DNA from: an uncultured Flavihumibacter sp.
GTDB taxonomy: Bacteria > Bacteroidota > Bacteroidia > Chitinophagales > Chitinophagaceae
NCBI GenBank assembly: GCA_902168105.1
Contig: CABHOY010000020.1
Span: 62,001 to 126,000, forward strand
Direction: 5' to 3'
DNA length: 64,000 nt
Position 1 is the stretch's first letter. Each line of letters opens with the position of its first letter. Below the pieces are notes generated by a model that was not told the DNA's origin, did no database searches, and saw only the letters and a program-made list of their open reading frames with translations. Both the position numbers and the translations under genes were made by a program. Positions 28,413 through 37,944 of the stretch are shown here, piece by piece.

Positions 28413-29291
28413 TCAGATCTTTTCTATGATAGCTAATGATTGTTTGATCAGGTTTTCGACAACCAGTGCACCGTCTTTGGTAAACTCCTGCCTGATACGG
28501 TTTGCCACGATGGCGCTGATAGAGAGGCAATCATGCCCCAATACGCGGCCCAGGCCATAGATACCGGCAGTTTCCATTTCAAAGTTCGAAATATAGTGGT
28601 TATCCTGGCGGAAGGCAGTGAGTTGTTCCAGCAGTTCCGGATGGGAGAGCGGCCCTCTCAGCGCCCGGCCTTGCGGGGCATAGAACCCGGGGCAGGTAAC
28701 GGTGATACCGGTAATGTACCCCTCTGTAAAACGCCCGGCCAGGCTGGCGGCGGCACTTAAAAGGTATGGACTGGCACTGCCGGGGCGGAGTTTGACCTGC
28801 TGCCTGAAGGCATCCAGCAGGACCTTTTCTTCCTGAGTGTTCTCAAATTCATACCAGGGCAGGAGATTATCAAGCCCTACGCCATGGGAAGAAACCACGA
28901 AGCTGTCTACCGGCACATTCTCCTGCAGGGCGCCGGAAGTACCTAATCTGATGATTTGCAGGCGGGTGAGGGACGGTTTTACGGTCCGGGTAGTAAAGTC
29001 AATATTCACCAGTGCGTCCAATTCGTTCAGCACAATATCGATATTGTCTGTCCCGATACCGGTCGACACGACCGTGAGCCTCTTTTGTCCGATGTATCCG
29101 GTATGGGTGACAAATTCCCTGTGCTGATGTTTGCTTTCCGTACGATCGAAATGTTTGCTAACTTCGGGTACGCGATCAGGATCGCCGACCGTGATAATTG
29201 TCGGGGCAAGCTCTTCCGGCCTCACGTCCAGATGATATACGGCACCCCGGCTATTTAATATCAGTTCAGATTCTGCAATACGTTTATTCAT
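28413..29291 (-). CDS. Nucleoside phosphorylase (PNP/uridine phosphorylase family)
   Basis: A 292-residue cytosolic enzyme that splits a nucleoside with phosphate into base and ribose-1-phosphate. Family blocks are ITVGDPDRVPEVSKHF (phosphate loop), VVSTGIGTDNIDIVLNEL, RLGTSGALQENVPVDSF and NFEMETAGIYGLGRVLGHD with the catalytic/ribose-binding Glu-Met-Glu. It is closest in look to uridine phosphorylase-like proteins, but purine specificity cannot be excluded. It could use nucleosides imported by the CNT transporter at the start of the window. Confidence 0.88.
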   Translation of the reverse strand: MNKRIAESELILNSRGAVYHLDVRPEELAPTIITVGDPDRVPEVSKHFDRTESKHQHREFVTHTGYIGQKRLTVVSTGIGTDNIDIVLNELDALVNIDFTTRTVKPSLTRLQIIRLGTSGALQENVPVDSFVVSSHGVGLDNLLPWYEFENTQEEKVLLDAFRQQVKLRPGSASPYLLSAAASLAGRFTEGYITGITVTCPGFYAPQGRALRGPLSHPELLEQLTAFRQDNHYISNFEMETAGIYGLGRVLGHDCLSISAIVANRIRQEFTKDGALVVENLIKQSLAIIEKI

Positions 29292-29318
29292 GGTTATCTG
29301 ATAAAATTGTGAAATAGA

Positions 29319-29349
29319 TTTGGCAAATATCTAAAATTTACTACTTTTG
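29319..29349 (+). promoter_or_regulatory. Promoter of tRNA-Cys
   Basis: TTTG (29319-29322) and TACTTTTG (29342-29349) are separated by 19 bp, a near-ideal match to the Bacteroidota housekeeping promoter. They lie 35 bp before the mature tRNA 5' end. Confidence 0.7.
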
Positions 29350-29383
29350 CAATCCCATCAAACGGATGGGAACACAAAAATAA

Positions 29384-29454
29384 GGTTTCGTGGCCGAGTG
29401 GCTAGGCTGAGCTCTGCAAAAGCTCCTACAGCGGTTCGAATCCGCTCGAAACCT
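29384..29454 (+). tRNA. tRNA-Cys (GCA)
   Basis: It folds into a full cloverleaf. The acceptor stem is GGTTTCG / CGAAACC, the anticodon stem GAGCT / AGCTC encloses loop CTGCAAA giving anticodon GCA, and the T-arm AGCGG-TTCGAAT-CCGCT carries the TTCGA motif. The CCA end is not encoded (discriminator T is followed by C). It has its own promoter and terminator. Confidence 0.96.
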
Positions 29455-29468
29455 CGGAAACAAAAATT

Positions 29469-29501
29469 GAAACTCAGTCTAACGGCTGGGTTTCTTTTTT
29501 T
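29469..29501 (+). terminator. Terminator of tRNA-Cys
   Basis: Stem GAAACTCAG / CTGGGTTTC (one G-U pair) followed by a T7 run, 15 bp past the tRNA. Confidence 0.85.
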
Positions 29502-29955
29502 ATAGGCATGCTGAACATTTTGATGGCTTCTCATTGGCCGGTTAATATTGTTAAGTACAGCAGCTAGCGACCCCAAAATTGCTACCAGAAATTCACGTCC
29601 TCCTATCTCCTGCATTCGCATTGAAAACACTCGTTAACGTCATAGGCATAGGCTTCACATTTTGTATTAAGCGCATTTGCAGATAAACTGACGCACTCAC
29701 CCCTGGTGTTGCTGCATACTTGTTTTACAACCAATAGCAAAATAATATTCTGTTGACTGAATGCAAAAGCTAAATGAATTGAACTCAGTGACCAAAATGA
29801 ACAACGAAAGAGGAGGATTTGAAAATGAACAGTTGCAATTGATGTGTAACAGGAAGCAATTCGTATTTTCGTTGCCGTAATAGTTTTTCATTTGGAGGAT
29901 GTTCCGGTGGGAAATTATATAAACAGAATAACCATAAAAAAATAAATTCCAGATT
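29502..29955. other. 454-bp intergenic stretch after tRNA-Cys
   Basis: No convincing gene was seen. A 39-codon open frame (29761-29880, + strand) was noted but lacks support. No repeat of the tRNA 3' end that would mark an integrated element was found here. Confidence 0.5.
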
Positions 29956-30390
29956 ATGTTAAACGTTTCAAAAGATCTTCCAATGGGTATCGGCGCAGGT
30001 GTAATGCAACATATTGATACCCGCCACACTGGTATTCCTCCCAGGCAGGGAAACAAGGAATCTGCTCAATTAAATGAACTTCATAAAAACCAATCCGCTA
30101 TGTTATCGTATGCTCCCGACATGATCGTATCTGATCATAGAATTTACTCCTTTCACTCACCGCTGTCTTCCGAAGTTCGCCGTGAAGACGAATATGTAAT
30201 TATTGAAAATGAACCTCTCGGAATCATTGCTACAGGTAGAACTCAGGATGAGGCTGAGCAATATTTTGCTAAAGAGTTTGACTTTATTTGTCAGCGGTAT
30301 AATGAACTGTCTGATGAACAGATGTCAGAGAGAATTAAAGGAATTAAATCGATGTTAAATACAATTATTAAAGAAGTAACTTTTAAGTGA
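29956..30390 (+). CDS. HicB-like antitoxin candidate
   Basis: A 144-residue soluble protein. Residues about 75-115 (YVIIENEPLGIIATGRTQDEAEQYFAKEFDFI) resemble the partial RNase H-like fold of HicB-type antitoxins. A helical C-terminus follows. The first 45 residues are not recognised. The stop overlaps the start of a HicA-like gene by one base, and antitoxin-toxin overlap of this kind is usual. The family assignment is by eye and moderate. It is also possible that it is an uncharacterised partner of another type. Confidence 0.5.
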   Translation: MLNVSKDLPMGIGAGVMQHIDTRHTGIPPRQGNKESAQLNELHKNQSAMLSYAPDMIVSDHRIYSFHSPLSSEVRREDEYVIIENEPLGIIATGRTQDEAEQYFAKEFDFICQRYNELSDEQMSERIKGIKSMLNTIIKEVTFK

Positions 30391-30701
30391 TGGCAGCATT
30401 AAATAGTAAAAAAGTAATCAGCAACCTTTTGAGTAAAGGGTTTGTGAAGGCACCAGGTAATCATCAATTCCTGGAGTTCTGGTACAATGGAAAGTTTATC
30501 CTACAAACCTTTTGTAGCCATGATAACCAGGATATAAACGACTATCTGGTTATCATGATGAAAAACCAGTGCCGTTTAAATAAGGGCGATTTCCTTGATC
30601 TTGCAAATTGTCCCTTATCCCGTGAAGGGTATGTTACAAAACTAGTGTTACAGAGTATGATCAAAATGAAAGATCTGCCAGTACCTACAAGGGCTCAGTA
30701 G
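30390..30701 (+). CDS. HicA-like toxin candidate
   Basis: A 103-residue basic protein. Its pattern KKVISNLLSKGFVKAPGNHQF, then FWYNGKFILQTFCSH, then KNQCRLNKGDFLDLANCPLSREGYV, resembles a HicA-like family of small double-stranded-RNA-binding-type toxins: a GF pair, then a His in the catalytic-strand position (GNHQF), then an aromatic strand. A GTG three bases earlier is an alternative start. It is coupled to the HicB-like gene; gene order is antitoxin first, the reverse of classic hicAB. Whether it cleaves mRNA is untested. Confidence 0.55.
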   Translation: MAALNSKKVISNLLSKGFVKAPGNHQFLEFWYNGKFILQTFCSHDNQDINDYLVIMMKNQCRLNKGDFLDLANCPLSREGYVTKLVLQSMIKMKDLPVPTRAQ

Positions 30702-31094
30702 CATAAACCATAAAAGATTTAACCCCTAAATTTTCTTTATCTATAATAACCCCTATTTTTCCTCCCTGTTTTAATACCTTTCATTGTTCTACATTGTCTT
30801 TAAGTTTATTTTTCTAACCTCTATTTTCCACCTTCCTGGTTTCAATGTCTTTCCATAGCTCCAACTATACTTCACGTTTTTAATATTTTCCCACCAACGG
30901 GCCTGGCTGGATGCGAAAGCTGTTCTCCGGCAGATCTATAATTCACAGTGATCATACATTTTATCTCCCTGCGGATAAATTTCCGTTTTGCGTAAATGAA
31001 ATTCCGGAATAAAGAAACCAGCCTTTTTTACTACTGATACCTTTGGGCCGTCATCTTCCACCGTGGAGGGATTGAAACCAAATTATCAGTACCG
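30702..31094. other. 393-bp gap with a pyrimidine-rich, G-poor tract
   Basis: From about 30728 to 30895 the + strand is almost free of G and rich in C/T. AACCCCTA occurs twice (30721-30728, 30748-30755). A -7-like TACCTTTG (31038-31045) lies 50 bp before the TonB receptor start and may be its promoter. No gene was seen. Confidence 0.5.
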
Positions 31095-33533
31095 ATGAAA
31101 CGACTTTCTACACTTTTCTTACTCTTATTTTTTGCAGCATCTTTATCTGCACAGCAGAATGCCGGCTCAATAAAAGGGACGATCAAAACCAACGATAATA
31201 AGCCTGCCTCCGGGGTTTCAGTTTTTCTGGCCAAAATAAAGAAGACTGCTGCATCTGACGACGACGGCAGATTTGTCCTGAACAATATACCCGCCGGCAA
31301 CTACACCATCGAAGTTTCTTTGATCGGTTATGAACCATTAAAAGAGACCGTAAGTGTAGAACCAGGAAAAGCAACCGATATAAGTCTTCAGCTCACGGTA
31401 TCTGAGAAACAGTTGGAGGCAGTGACCATTACTTCCAGTAACAGGTTCAAACGTACGGAAAGCGATTACGCCAATAAAATGCCGTTAAGCAACCTGGAGA
31501 ACGCCCAGTCATACAGTACAGTTACCAAAGAGCTGATCAAAGACCAGGTACTGTTCTCTGTTGACGACGCCATGCGTAATGTTCCCGGTCTGCAGAAAAT
31601 GTGGGATGCTACCGGACGTGCCGGCGATGGTGGCGGTTACTATGCCCTGCGTGGTTTTGCTACACAGAATACCATGCGTAATGGTCTGGCCAGCCTGATC
31701 ACCACTACCACCGACGCTGCCAATGCAGAAAAAGTCGAAGTATTGAAAGGCCCGTCTGCCACTTTATATGGTAGCGCCCTTACAACATACGGTGGATTGA
31801 TCAACCGGGTGACCAAAAAGCCATACGAACATTTTGGCGGCGAAGTAAATATCTCCGGTGGTAGCTACGATTTCATGAGAGCAAGCGCCGATATTAATAC
31901 ACCCATTGATAAGGCTAAGAAAATAATGTTCCGTTTTAATGGCGCATTTACCAGGCAAGGCAGCTTCCAGGAACCAGCAGGTACCGGCGATCGTTACTTC
32001 GCTGCCCCGTCATTATTAATTAAACCGAATGACAGGCTCTCCATCTCCCTGGATGCAGAACTAACATACGCTAAGAGCCTCCCCGCCCAGTTCATATTCC
32101 TGTACTTCCCCGGTGCCGACTTAGGATTTAACAGTCCGGAGCAATCAGGATTGGATTATAAAAACTTCTACGCTGGCGATGATATAAAAACTACTTCACG
32201 CAGTTCGAATTATTTCGCAAATGTAAATTATAAGATCTCCGATCATTTCACTTCATCCACCAATATATCCTACAGCCGCAGTTATTCCGACGGCCGTGAC
32301 CAGTATTTCTTCCAGTTGCCAAACTACGCTGTAACAGGCGATCCAGCTGATATAGGTACTGTGTCCCATTACCTTGCCCGTGCTGACCAGTCAACAGTAA
32401 ATTCCCATAACAACATCTTTGAAGTACAGCAGTATTTTAATGCCGACTTTAATATCGGCGGACATAGGAACCGTACCGTATTTGGACTGGACTATACCAA
32501 TATCAGTTCAGATCAGCACTTTTTCAGTCCCGTTTCTTTTATTGATGTTGTGCCTACAAATGTTAAAGGCTTCGACTATTCAACATTCAATGCTGCTTTC
32601 CTGAAGAATTATTACGATACCGCAAATGCAAGTTTAGTACAGCAGTACCCGATGGTGAGCAATACTAACATCTACAGCGCATTTGTATCTGATGTGTTTA
32701 ATATCCTGGACAATCTGTCTGTAATAGCTGCATTGCGCGTGGACCACTACCGTAACAAGGATAAAACATCTGCAACATCATTTGACCAAACCACTCTTTC
32801 ACCAAAATTTGGTCTGGTGTTCCAGCCTGTAAAAAACCAGGTTTCCATATTTGCTAACTACCAGAACAGCTTCACCAACCAAGGATCTTACATTGCTTAT
32901 GATGCCAGTGAAGACACTGTTGTGGCTAGATTTGCAAAGCCGGAACATGCAAATCAGTGGGAGTTTGGTGTTAAGACAGACCTCATTAAAAACTACCTGA
33001 CCGCTACTGTCAGCTACTATAATATTAAAGTGGACGACATTCTGCGGATCGATGAGAGAGACCCGGCAAGGGCCCAGGTTCAGAATGGTACACAGGTAAG
33101 CCGTGGTGTTGAACTGGACGTAGTAAGTAATCCGTTAAAAGGCTTTACCATTCTCGCAGGACTGGCTTACAACGACTCTAAATATGAAAATATCAGCGAT
33201 GATGTAAACGGCCGCCGTCACCCTTATTCCGGCGCACCATGGCTGGCTAACTGGTGGTTGAGCTACCATTTCACGGATGTGGTGAAAGGTCTGCGTATCG
33301 GCTTCGGCGGTAACTACGCGAGCGATAATAAAATATCCGATTCAAAAAGCAGCGGCACATTTACACTGCCTGCATATACCGTGCTGAATGCATCCGCTGG
33401 TTACGACTTCAAACAATTTACCGTGGCGCTGAAAGTAGACAACCTTAACAATAAGAAATATTGGCAGGGTTATTCCACCTACAATCCGCAAATGTTAAGG
33501 CAGTTCGTAGGTAGTGTTTCGTACAGATTCTAA
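31095..33533 (+). CDS. TonB-dependent siderophore-type receptor
   Basis: An 812-residue outer-membrane importer. A signal peptide (LLFFAASLSAQQ) is followed by a carboxypeptidase-regulatory-like domain (about 25-100, SIKGTIKTNDNKPASGVSVFL, GYEPLKETVSVE). A plug domain comes next (about 125-235, with SVDDAMRNVPGLQK and EVLKGPSATLYGS). A 22-strand beta-barrel then ends in Phe (GSVSYRF). Plug and barrel resemble ferrichrome/ferric-siderophore receptors, so iron-siderophore uptake through TonB-ExbBD is the likely role, although vitamin or metallophore import is possible. A terminator hairpin follows. No Fur box was identified with confidence. Confidence 0.9.
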   Translation: MKRLSTLFLLLFFAASLSAQQNAGSIKGTIKTNDNKPASGVSVFLAKIKKTAASDDDGRFVLNNIPAGNYTIEVSLIGYEPLKETVSVEPGKATDISLQLTVSEKQLEAVTITSSNRFKRTESDYANKMPLSNLENAQSYSTVTKELIKDQVLFSVDDAMRNVPGLQKMWDATGRAGDGGGYYALRGFATQNTMRNGLASLITTTTDAANAEKVEVLKGPSATLYGSALTTYGGLINRVTKKPYEHFGGEVNISGGSYDFMRASADINTPIDKAKKIMFRFNGAFTRQGSFQEPAGTGDRYFAAPSLLIKPNDRLSISLDAELTYAKSLPAQFIFLYFPGADLGFNSPEQSGLDYKNFYAGDDIKTTSRSSNYFANVNYKISDHFTSSTNISYSRSYSDGRDQYFFQLPNYAVTGDPADIGTVSHYLARADQSTVNSHNNIFEVQQYFNADFNIGGHRNRTVFGLDYTNISSDQHFFSPVSFIDVVPTNVKGFDYSTFNAAFLKNYYDTANASLVQQYPMVSNTNIYSAFVSDVFNILDNLSVIAALRVDHYRNKDKTSATSFDQTTLSPKFGLVFQPVKNQVSIFANYQNSFTNQGSYIAYDASEDTVVARFAKPEHANQWEFGVKTDLIKNYLTATVSYYNIKVDDILRIDERDPARAQVQNGTQVSRGVELDVVSNPLKGFTILAGLAYNDSKYENISDDVNGRRHPYSGAPWLANWWLSYHFTDVVKGLRIGFGGNYASDNKISDSKSSGTFTLPAYTVLNASAGYDFKQFTVALKVDNLNNKKYWQGYSTYNPQMLRQFVGSVSYRF

Positions 33534-33744
33534 TACTGACTGTAAATAGATCAATATAATGCACCGGCTATTTTATTAATATCATTTTTCTCGTGCCTTT
33601 TAATAAAGGCAGCCGGATGCTTGTGCGGTATTTTTCATTGTCACTTGGCTTTTGTACTGTTTTCTTAATTTGCTACCAGTTGTTGCTGAATACAGGCATC
33701 AGGATCTTTTAACAGTTACCATACTATCACCCAATAAATGTTAT

Positions 33745-33773
33745 CAGGCCCTTACCAACGTTGTAAGGGCCTG
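33745..33773 (+). terminator. Terminator downstream of the TonB receptor
   Basis: Perfect 11-bp stem CAGGCCCTTAC / GTAAGGGCCTG with a 7-base loop, followed by TTTCGTATTT. The gap 33534-33932 has no gene. It contains this hairpin and the paired operators described separately. Confidence 0.8.
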
Positions 33774-33804
33774 TTTCGTATTTCATATATCCCCGGGATC
33801 TCTT

Positions 33805-33839
33805 GTTCAAAAACGAACGATCTTTGTCCCAAAACGAAC
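33805..33839 (+). promoter_or_regulatory. Paired palindromic operator sites upstream of MacB-like permease 1
   Basis: Two 14-bp sites, GTTCAAAAACGAAC (33805-33818) and GTCCCAAAACGAAC (33826-33839), start exactly 21 bp apart, two DNA turns. They lie 128 and 107 bp before the permease ATG. A matching site is found before the second permease gene at 48065. This is the spacing and geometry of an activator binding site; the binding protein is unknown. Confidence 0.65.
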
Positions 33840-33932
33840 GGATTTAATGATTTTATTTTAATAACGTATTCATTTATAGTAGATTAATACCTGGTATTCC
33901 GTTGGTTCTGTCAATAGTTCAACAAAGCCCTT

Positions 33933-36362
33933 ATGATCAGAAGCTTTCTCAAAATCGCTTTCCGCAATCTGTCGAAAAATAAAACCTTCAGTGTTATTAA
34001 TATCATTGGTCTGGCAATAGGCACGCTCTGCTGTATTTATATTATACTGTTTGTTGCAGACCAGTATAGCTATGATAAACATCATAACAGGGCAGAAGAT
34101 ATTTACCGTGTTAACTCATGGGTGTTGAGTCAGGGCGAGGTACGTAACAGTGCTACTAGTTCTCCTCCCATTGCTCCAGCAATGAAAGATGAATTCGGAG
34201 AAGTGGAGCAGTTTACGCGGGTGGTGCCCACCAGTTTACTTGGTGCAAAGCAGCACTTGCTACAGTACGATCAGAAAAGTATTTATGAGAAAGATGCGGT
34301 GTATGTTGATTCCACTTTTTTCGACGTGTTCAATTTTCATTTTGTGTATGGTAATGCGTTAAATGCATTGACTGATCCTTATTGTATCGTGTTATTCAAA
34401 CCTGTTGCTGATAAATTATTTGGTAACACAGATCCTGTTGGCAAGGTGATAGAAATTGATAATGCCTATGGGAAGCATGCTTTCAGAGTGACCGGCGTTA
34501 TAGATGAAAGTCAGGGGAAATCGCATATAAAAGCCAATATGTTCATATCCATGAACAGCGGTGGAATGGGAAGTTTTACCTATACAAATACAGCGTGGGC
34601 GGCATATAATTATGCGGCTTCTTACGTAAGGCTCAGGTCCAATGCCAGCAAGTCTGTACTGGAAAGTAAGTTGCCGGCTTTTTTAGCCCGGCATGGGGCT
34701 CAGCAACTGAAAGATATGGGTATGGAAAAGCGATTGCATCTGCAGCAGGTGGGCTCCATACGTACTACATCAGGATATAAAAATGAACTGGGCAAAACAT
34801 TGGACCGCTCCTTTCTGAATATGCTGTTGCTCATAGCTATACTCATACAGCTCATTGCCTGCATTAACTTTATGAACCTGTCTACGGCACGTGCTTCCCG
34901 GCGGGCGAAAGAGGTGGGGGTGAGAAAAGCGATAGGCGCGCGTGTGAACGACCTGGTACAGCAGTTCCTGAGTGAATCAATGATACTATCAATGATGGGC
35001 TTATTGACAGCTTTACCAATATTGGTCCTGGCCTTGCCTTACCTGAATCATATTACGCAGGCCGATATCAGCTTATCTTTTCTCGCCAACTACAAATTCT
35101 GGTTATTATTATTGGGAACGGGCGTGCTGACCGGATTACTTGCAGGAAGTTATCCTGCATTTTATCTCTCTGCTTTCAGGCCGGTAAAGGTGTTAAAGGG
35201 TAATTTCAGCAGTCATTTGTCGTCAGTAGGAATAAGGCGCATCCTGGTGATATTCCAATTCTCATTATCTGTAATATTCATTACCGCTATCATTGTTATT
35301 TATAGCCAGCTGAATTTTATAAAAAATAAAGACCTGGGTTTTAATAGTAGTCAGAAGATCGTTCTCAGTTTTCATACGGATGATATAAAAAGTAAGATAC
35401 CTTCATTTTCAAATGATCTGAGGCAACTGGCTGGCGTAAAAGCGGTTACTCAGGCCGACAATTTCCCCAGTCAGTTTGTAAGCCATGACTGGCCTTACTA
35501 TCTTGAAGGTAGTAATGGCACACTTGGTACGGATGTACAATTTGTATGGACAGATAATTGGTATGCAGATGCACTTGGTATCCAACTTGCGGGAGGAAGG
35601 AACCTAAGGGCAAACGACTCCGGAAAGGTACTGATCAATGAGGCTTTTGCGAAAGCATTAAGATTAACTCCTGCAACAGCGCCCGGCAAAAGGTTATACC
35701 CGCAGGCGGAAGCCGGTGAAGCCATTAGCTTTGTGGAAATAGCAGGTGTTGTGAAGGATTTTAATTACAATTCCCTCCATAATAATGTTAAGCCTTTAAT
35801 GCTGAGATATGATCCTGCCAATGCAACAGATAATGTAATTATTAGTGCTAACAGCGGAAATTATAAAGACCTGTTGCAGCAGATCGGTGTATTATGGCAG
35901 AAAGATTTTCCGTCCGTACCTTTTGAATATGTATTCCTTGACAATGAAGTAGAGAAACAATACGAAACAGAGATCACGTTATCCGGTATTATCAACTCAT
36001 TCACGGCCATCGCTATTTTTATTTCCTGTCTTGGCCTGTTTGGGCTTTCAGCGTTCAATGCTGAACAAAGAAGTAAGGAGATCGGTATCCGGAAGGTGCT
36101 GGGGGCAAGTGTAGCTGGCCTGACCACCTTATTGTCGAAAGACTTCCTGAAACTGGTAAGCATTTCGTTTGTTATTGCCACACCTATTGCCTGGTGGGCC
36201 ATGTCGGAATGGTTACAGGCATTTTCTTACCGCATTCCTCTTAGCTGGTGGATGTTCGCTCTTGCAGGTATGCTGGCTATGCTGATCACTTTATGTACAG
36301 TCGGCATACAGGCTATCAGGGCGGCAGTTTCCAATCCGCTGAACAGTCTGAAAGCTGAGTAG
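33933..36362 (+). CDS. MacB-like ABC transporter permease (FtsX domains), copy 1
   Basis: An 809-residue inner-membrane protein of the duplicated FtsX type. The first membrane helix (FSVINIIGLAIGTLCCIYIILF) is followed by a periplasmic MacB-PCD domain (about 60-260), three helices of FtsX domain 1 (about 285-400, INFMNLSTARASRRAKEVGVRKAIGA), a second helix and periplasmic domain, and FtsX domain 2 (about 680-800, LSAFNAEQRSKEIGIRKVLGAS). No ATPase gene is adjacent, as is common for this family in Bacteroidota; partner ATPases are encoded elsewhere. Likely roles are mechanotransmission-driven export or envelope stress response. It shares a distinctive upstream operator with the second copy at 48195. 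Confidence 0.9.
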   Translation: MIRSFLKIAFRNLSKNKTFSVINIIGLAIGTLCCIYIILFVADQYSYDKHHNRAEDIYRVNSWVLSQGEVRNSATSSPPIAPAMKDEFGEVEQFTRVVPTSLLGAKQHLLQYDQKSIYEKDAVYVDSTFFDVFNFHFVYGNALNALTDPYCIVLFKPVADKLFGNTDPVGKVIEIDNAYGKHAFRVTGVIDESQGKSHIKANMFISMNSGGMGSFTYTNTAWAAYNYAASYVRLRSNASKSVLESKLPAFLARHGAQQLKDMGMEKRLHLQQVGSIRTTSGYKNELGKTLDRSFLNMLLLIAILIQLIACINFMNLSTARASRRAKEVGVRKAIGARVNDLVQQFLSESMILSMMGLLTALPILVLALPYLNHITQADISLSFLANYKFWLLLLGTGVLTGLLAGSYPAFYLSAFRPVKVLKGNFSSHLSSVGIRRILVIFQFSLSVIFITAIIVIYSQLNFIKNKDLGFNSSQKIVLSFHTDDIKSKIPSFSNDLRQLAGVKAVTQADNFPSQFVSHDWPYYLEGSNGTLGTDVQFVWTDNWYADALGIQLAGGRNLRANDSGKVLINEAFAKALRLTPATAPGKRLYPQAEAGEAISFVEIAGVVKDFNYNSLHNNVKPLMLRYDPANATDNVIISANSGNYKDLLQQIGVLWQKDFPSVPFEYVFLDNEVEKQYETEITLSGIINSFTAIAIFISCLGLFGLSAFNAEQRSKEIGIRKVLGASVAGLTTLLSKDFLKLVSISFVIATPIAWWAMSEWLQAFSYRIPLSWWMFALAGMLAMLITLCTVGIQAIRAAVSNPLNSLKAE

Positions 36363-36393
36363 GTCGTATCCTTTTTTATCCTAACTTTCCTGA

Positions 36394-37944
36394 ATGGCAA
36401 CAGTATCTCTCTCGAGCACTTCAGGAAAGTGGATCATGGTATCGACGATCATGGCGTCTGCTATGGCTTTTATTGATGGCACAGCCCTGAATGTGGTTTT
36501 ACCGGCTATCCAGAAAAGCATTCATGCCTCCGGTACAGACCTGTTCTGGATCCTGAATGCTTACCTGCTGATGCTGGCCGCGTTGATGCTTATCGGTGGC
36601 TCATTAGGAGATAAGTTGGGTCGTAAGAAGATCTTCATTATAGGGATCCTCATCTTTATTACCGGTTCCGCCGCCTGTGGCGTGGCAGGTAATGTATTTT
36701 GGCTGATCATCTTCAGAATGTTCCAGGGAGTTGGCGGTGCACTAATGATCCCCGGTAGTCTCTCACTGATCTCTTCCTCCATAAACGAAGATGAAAGGGG
36801 CAAAGCCATCGGCACCTGGTCTGCTTTTACGACCGTGGTGACCATCGGCGGCCCTATACTGGGAGGCGCTTTAGCTGATGCCGGCTATTGGCGTTATATC
36901 TTTTTTATTAATGTGCCCATCGGCATTGTAGCGGTGATCATCCTATGGACGAAGGTGCAGGAAAGTATTGCAGATGATAAGGATAAAACACTCGACCTCA
37001 AAGGAGCTGCCGCCATTACCCTGGGATTGATAGCTGTTACATTTGGTTTTCTACGTATACCGGAGACCGGTTTGAACGGGCAGGTGCTTGCTTCATTGAT
37101 AGTAGGGATATTACTGCTCACAGCCTATGTCTTTATAGAGCGAAGGAGCCGTCACCCGATGATGCCCCTGTCGCTATTCAAAAACATGACCTTCTCTGGC
37201 GCTAACCTGCTTACATTCTTTCTCTATGCCGGCCTGGGCGCAGGTATGTTGTTCCTCTCATTAAACCTCGTACAGGCGCAGGGATACGACCAGTTACAAT
37301 CCGGGCTTACCTTCCTGCCTTTTACGATCCTGATGGTACTTGTGGCCCGGTTTGCGGGTACACTGGCAGATAAGTATGGCCCCAGGTTATTACTGACCAT
37401 CGGTCCGGCGATAGCCGGTGTGGGGTTGTTAATGCTCTCTTTCGTCGGACAAACGTCCGGACCATCAGCCTATTTCAAAACTTTTTTTCCCGGTATCCTC
37501 GTTTTCGGTCTGGGGATGTCTTTTACCGTAGCACCGCTGACCGCGACGGTCATGGGGGCTGTCAGTGATCACTTCTCCGGAACTGCGTCCGGTATCAATA
37601 ACGCCTTATCCCGTATTGCAGGTGTCTTTGCCAATGCCATTTTCGGGGCGCTGGCGGTGTTATTCTTCTCCGGCGCACTAAAAGGGGACCTGGCTCAGTT
37701 ACCGTTGAATGAAGCCGGTAAACAGGCCGTAATGCAGCAGGCGGGGGAGTTAGGTAATGCAAAGGCGCCCGCATCATTGAACGAAACAGAGAAAGCAGCG
37801 GTAACCAGGTTATATCACGACAGTTTTATATCAGCATATCAGAAGATCATGCGTATATCCGGGGTACTGGGCTTACTAGGTGCGCTGATGTCTGTCGTCT
37901 TTATCAGGAATAGCGCTGTAAGAGCAGCGCGGGTACCAAAATAG
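36394..37944 (+). CDS. DHA2-type MFS drug efflux transporter (EmrB/QacA-like)
   Basis: A 516-residue inner-membrane exporter with about 14 helices. Motif A is present (IGGSLGDKLGRKKIFIIG), as are FRMFQGVGGALMIPGSLSLI (motif B/C region) and GGPILGGALADAGYWRYIFFINVPIGI (motif C). Such proteins extrude toxic compounds by proton antiport. There is no membrane-fusion EmrA partner next to it, so it would act alone or with a remote partner. It starts 31 bp after the MacB-like permease on the same strand, suggesting co-transcription of two export systems. Confidence 0.92.
   Translation: MATVSLSSTSGKWIMVSTIMASAMAFIDGTALNVVLPAIQKSIHASGTDLFWILNAYLLMLAALMLIGGSLGDKLGRKKIFIIGILIFITGSAACGVAGNVFWLIIFRMFQGVGGALMIPGSLSLISSSINEDERGKAIGTWSAFTTVVTIGGPILGGALADAGYWRYIFFINVPIGIVAVIILWTKVQESIADDKDKTLDLKGAAAITLGLIAVTFGFLRIPETGLNGQVLASLIVGILLLTAYVFIERRSRHPMMPLSLFKNMTFSGANLLTFFLYAGLGAGMLFLSLNLVQAQGYDQLQSGLTFLPFTILMVLVARFAGTLADKYGPRLLLTIGPAIAGVGLLMLSFVGQTSGPSAYFKTFFPGILVFGLGMSFTVAPLTATVMGAVSDHFSGTASGINNALSRIAGVFANAIFGALAVLFFSGALKGDLAQLPLNEAGKQAVMQQAGELGNAKAPASLNETEKAAVTRLYHDSFISAYQKIMRISGVLGLLGALMSVVFIRNSAVRAARVPK

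Noticed and set aside
29761..29880. 39-codon open frame starting MQKLNELNSVTKM
   Set aside because: Short, no homology recognised, poor ribosome-binding context and opposite-strand frame equally open.
29502..29955. Attachment site or integrated element after tRNA-Cys
   Set aside because: No repeated copy of the tRNA 3' end and no integrase gene was seen downstream in this window.
33840..33932. Sigma-54 promoter downstream of the paired operator (TGGTATTCCGTTGG)
   Set aside because: GG-to-GC spacing is one base short and the GC is missing, so it does not meet the -24/-12 consensus.
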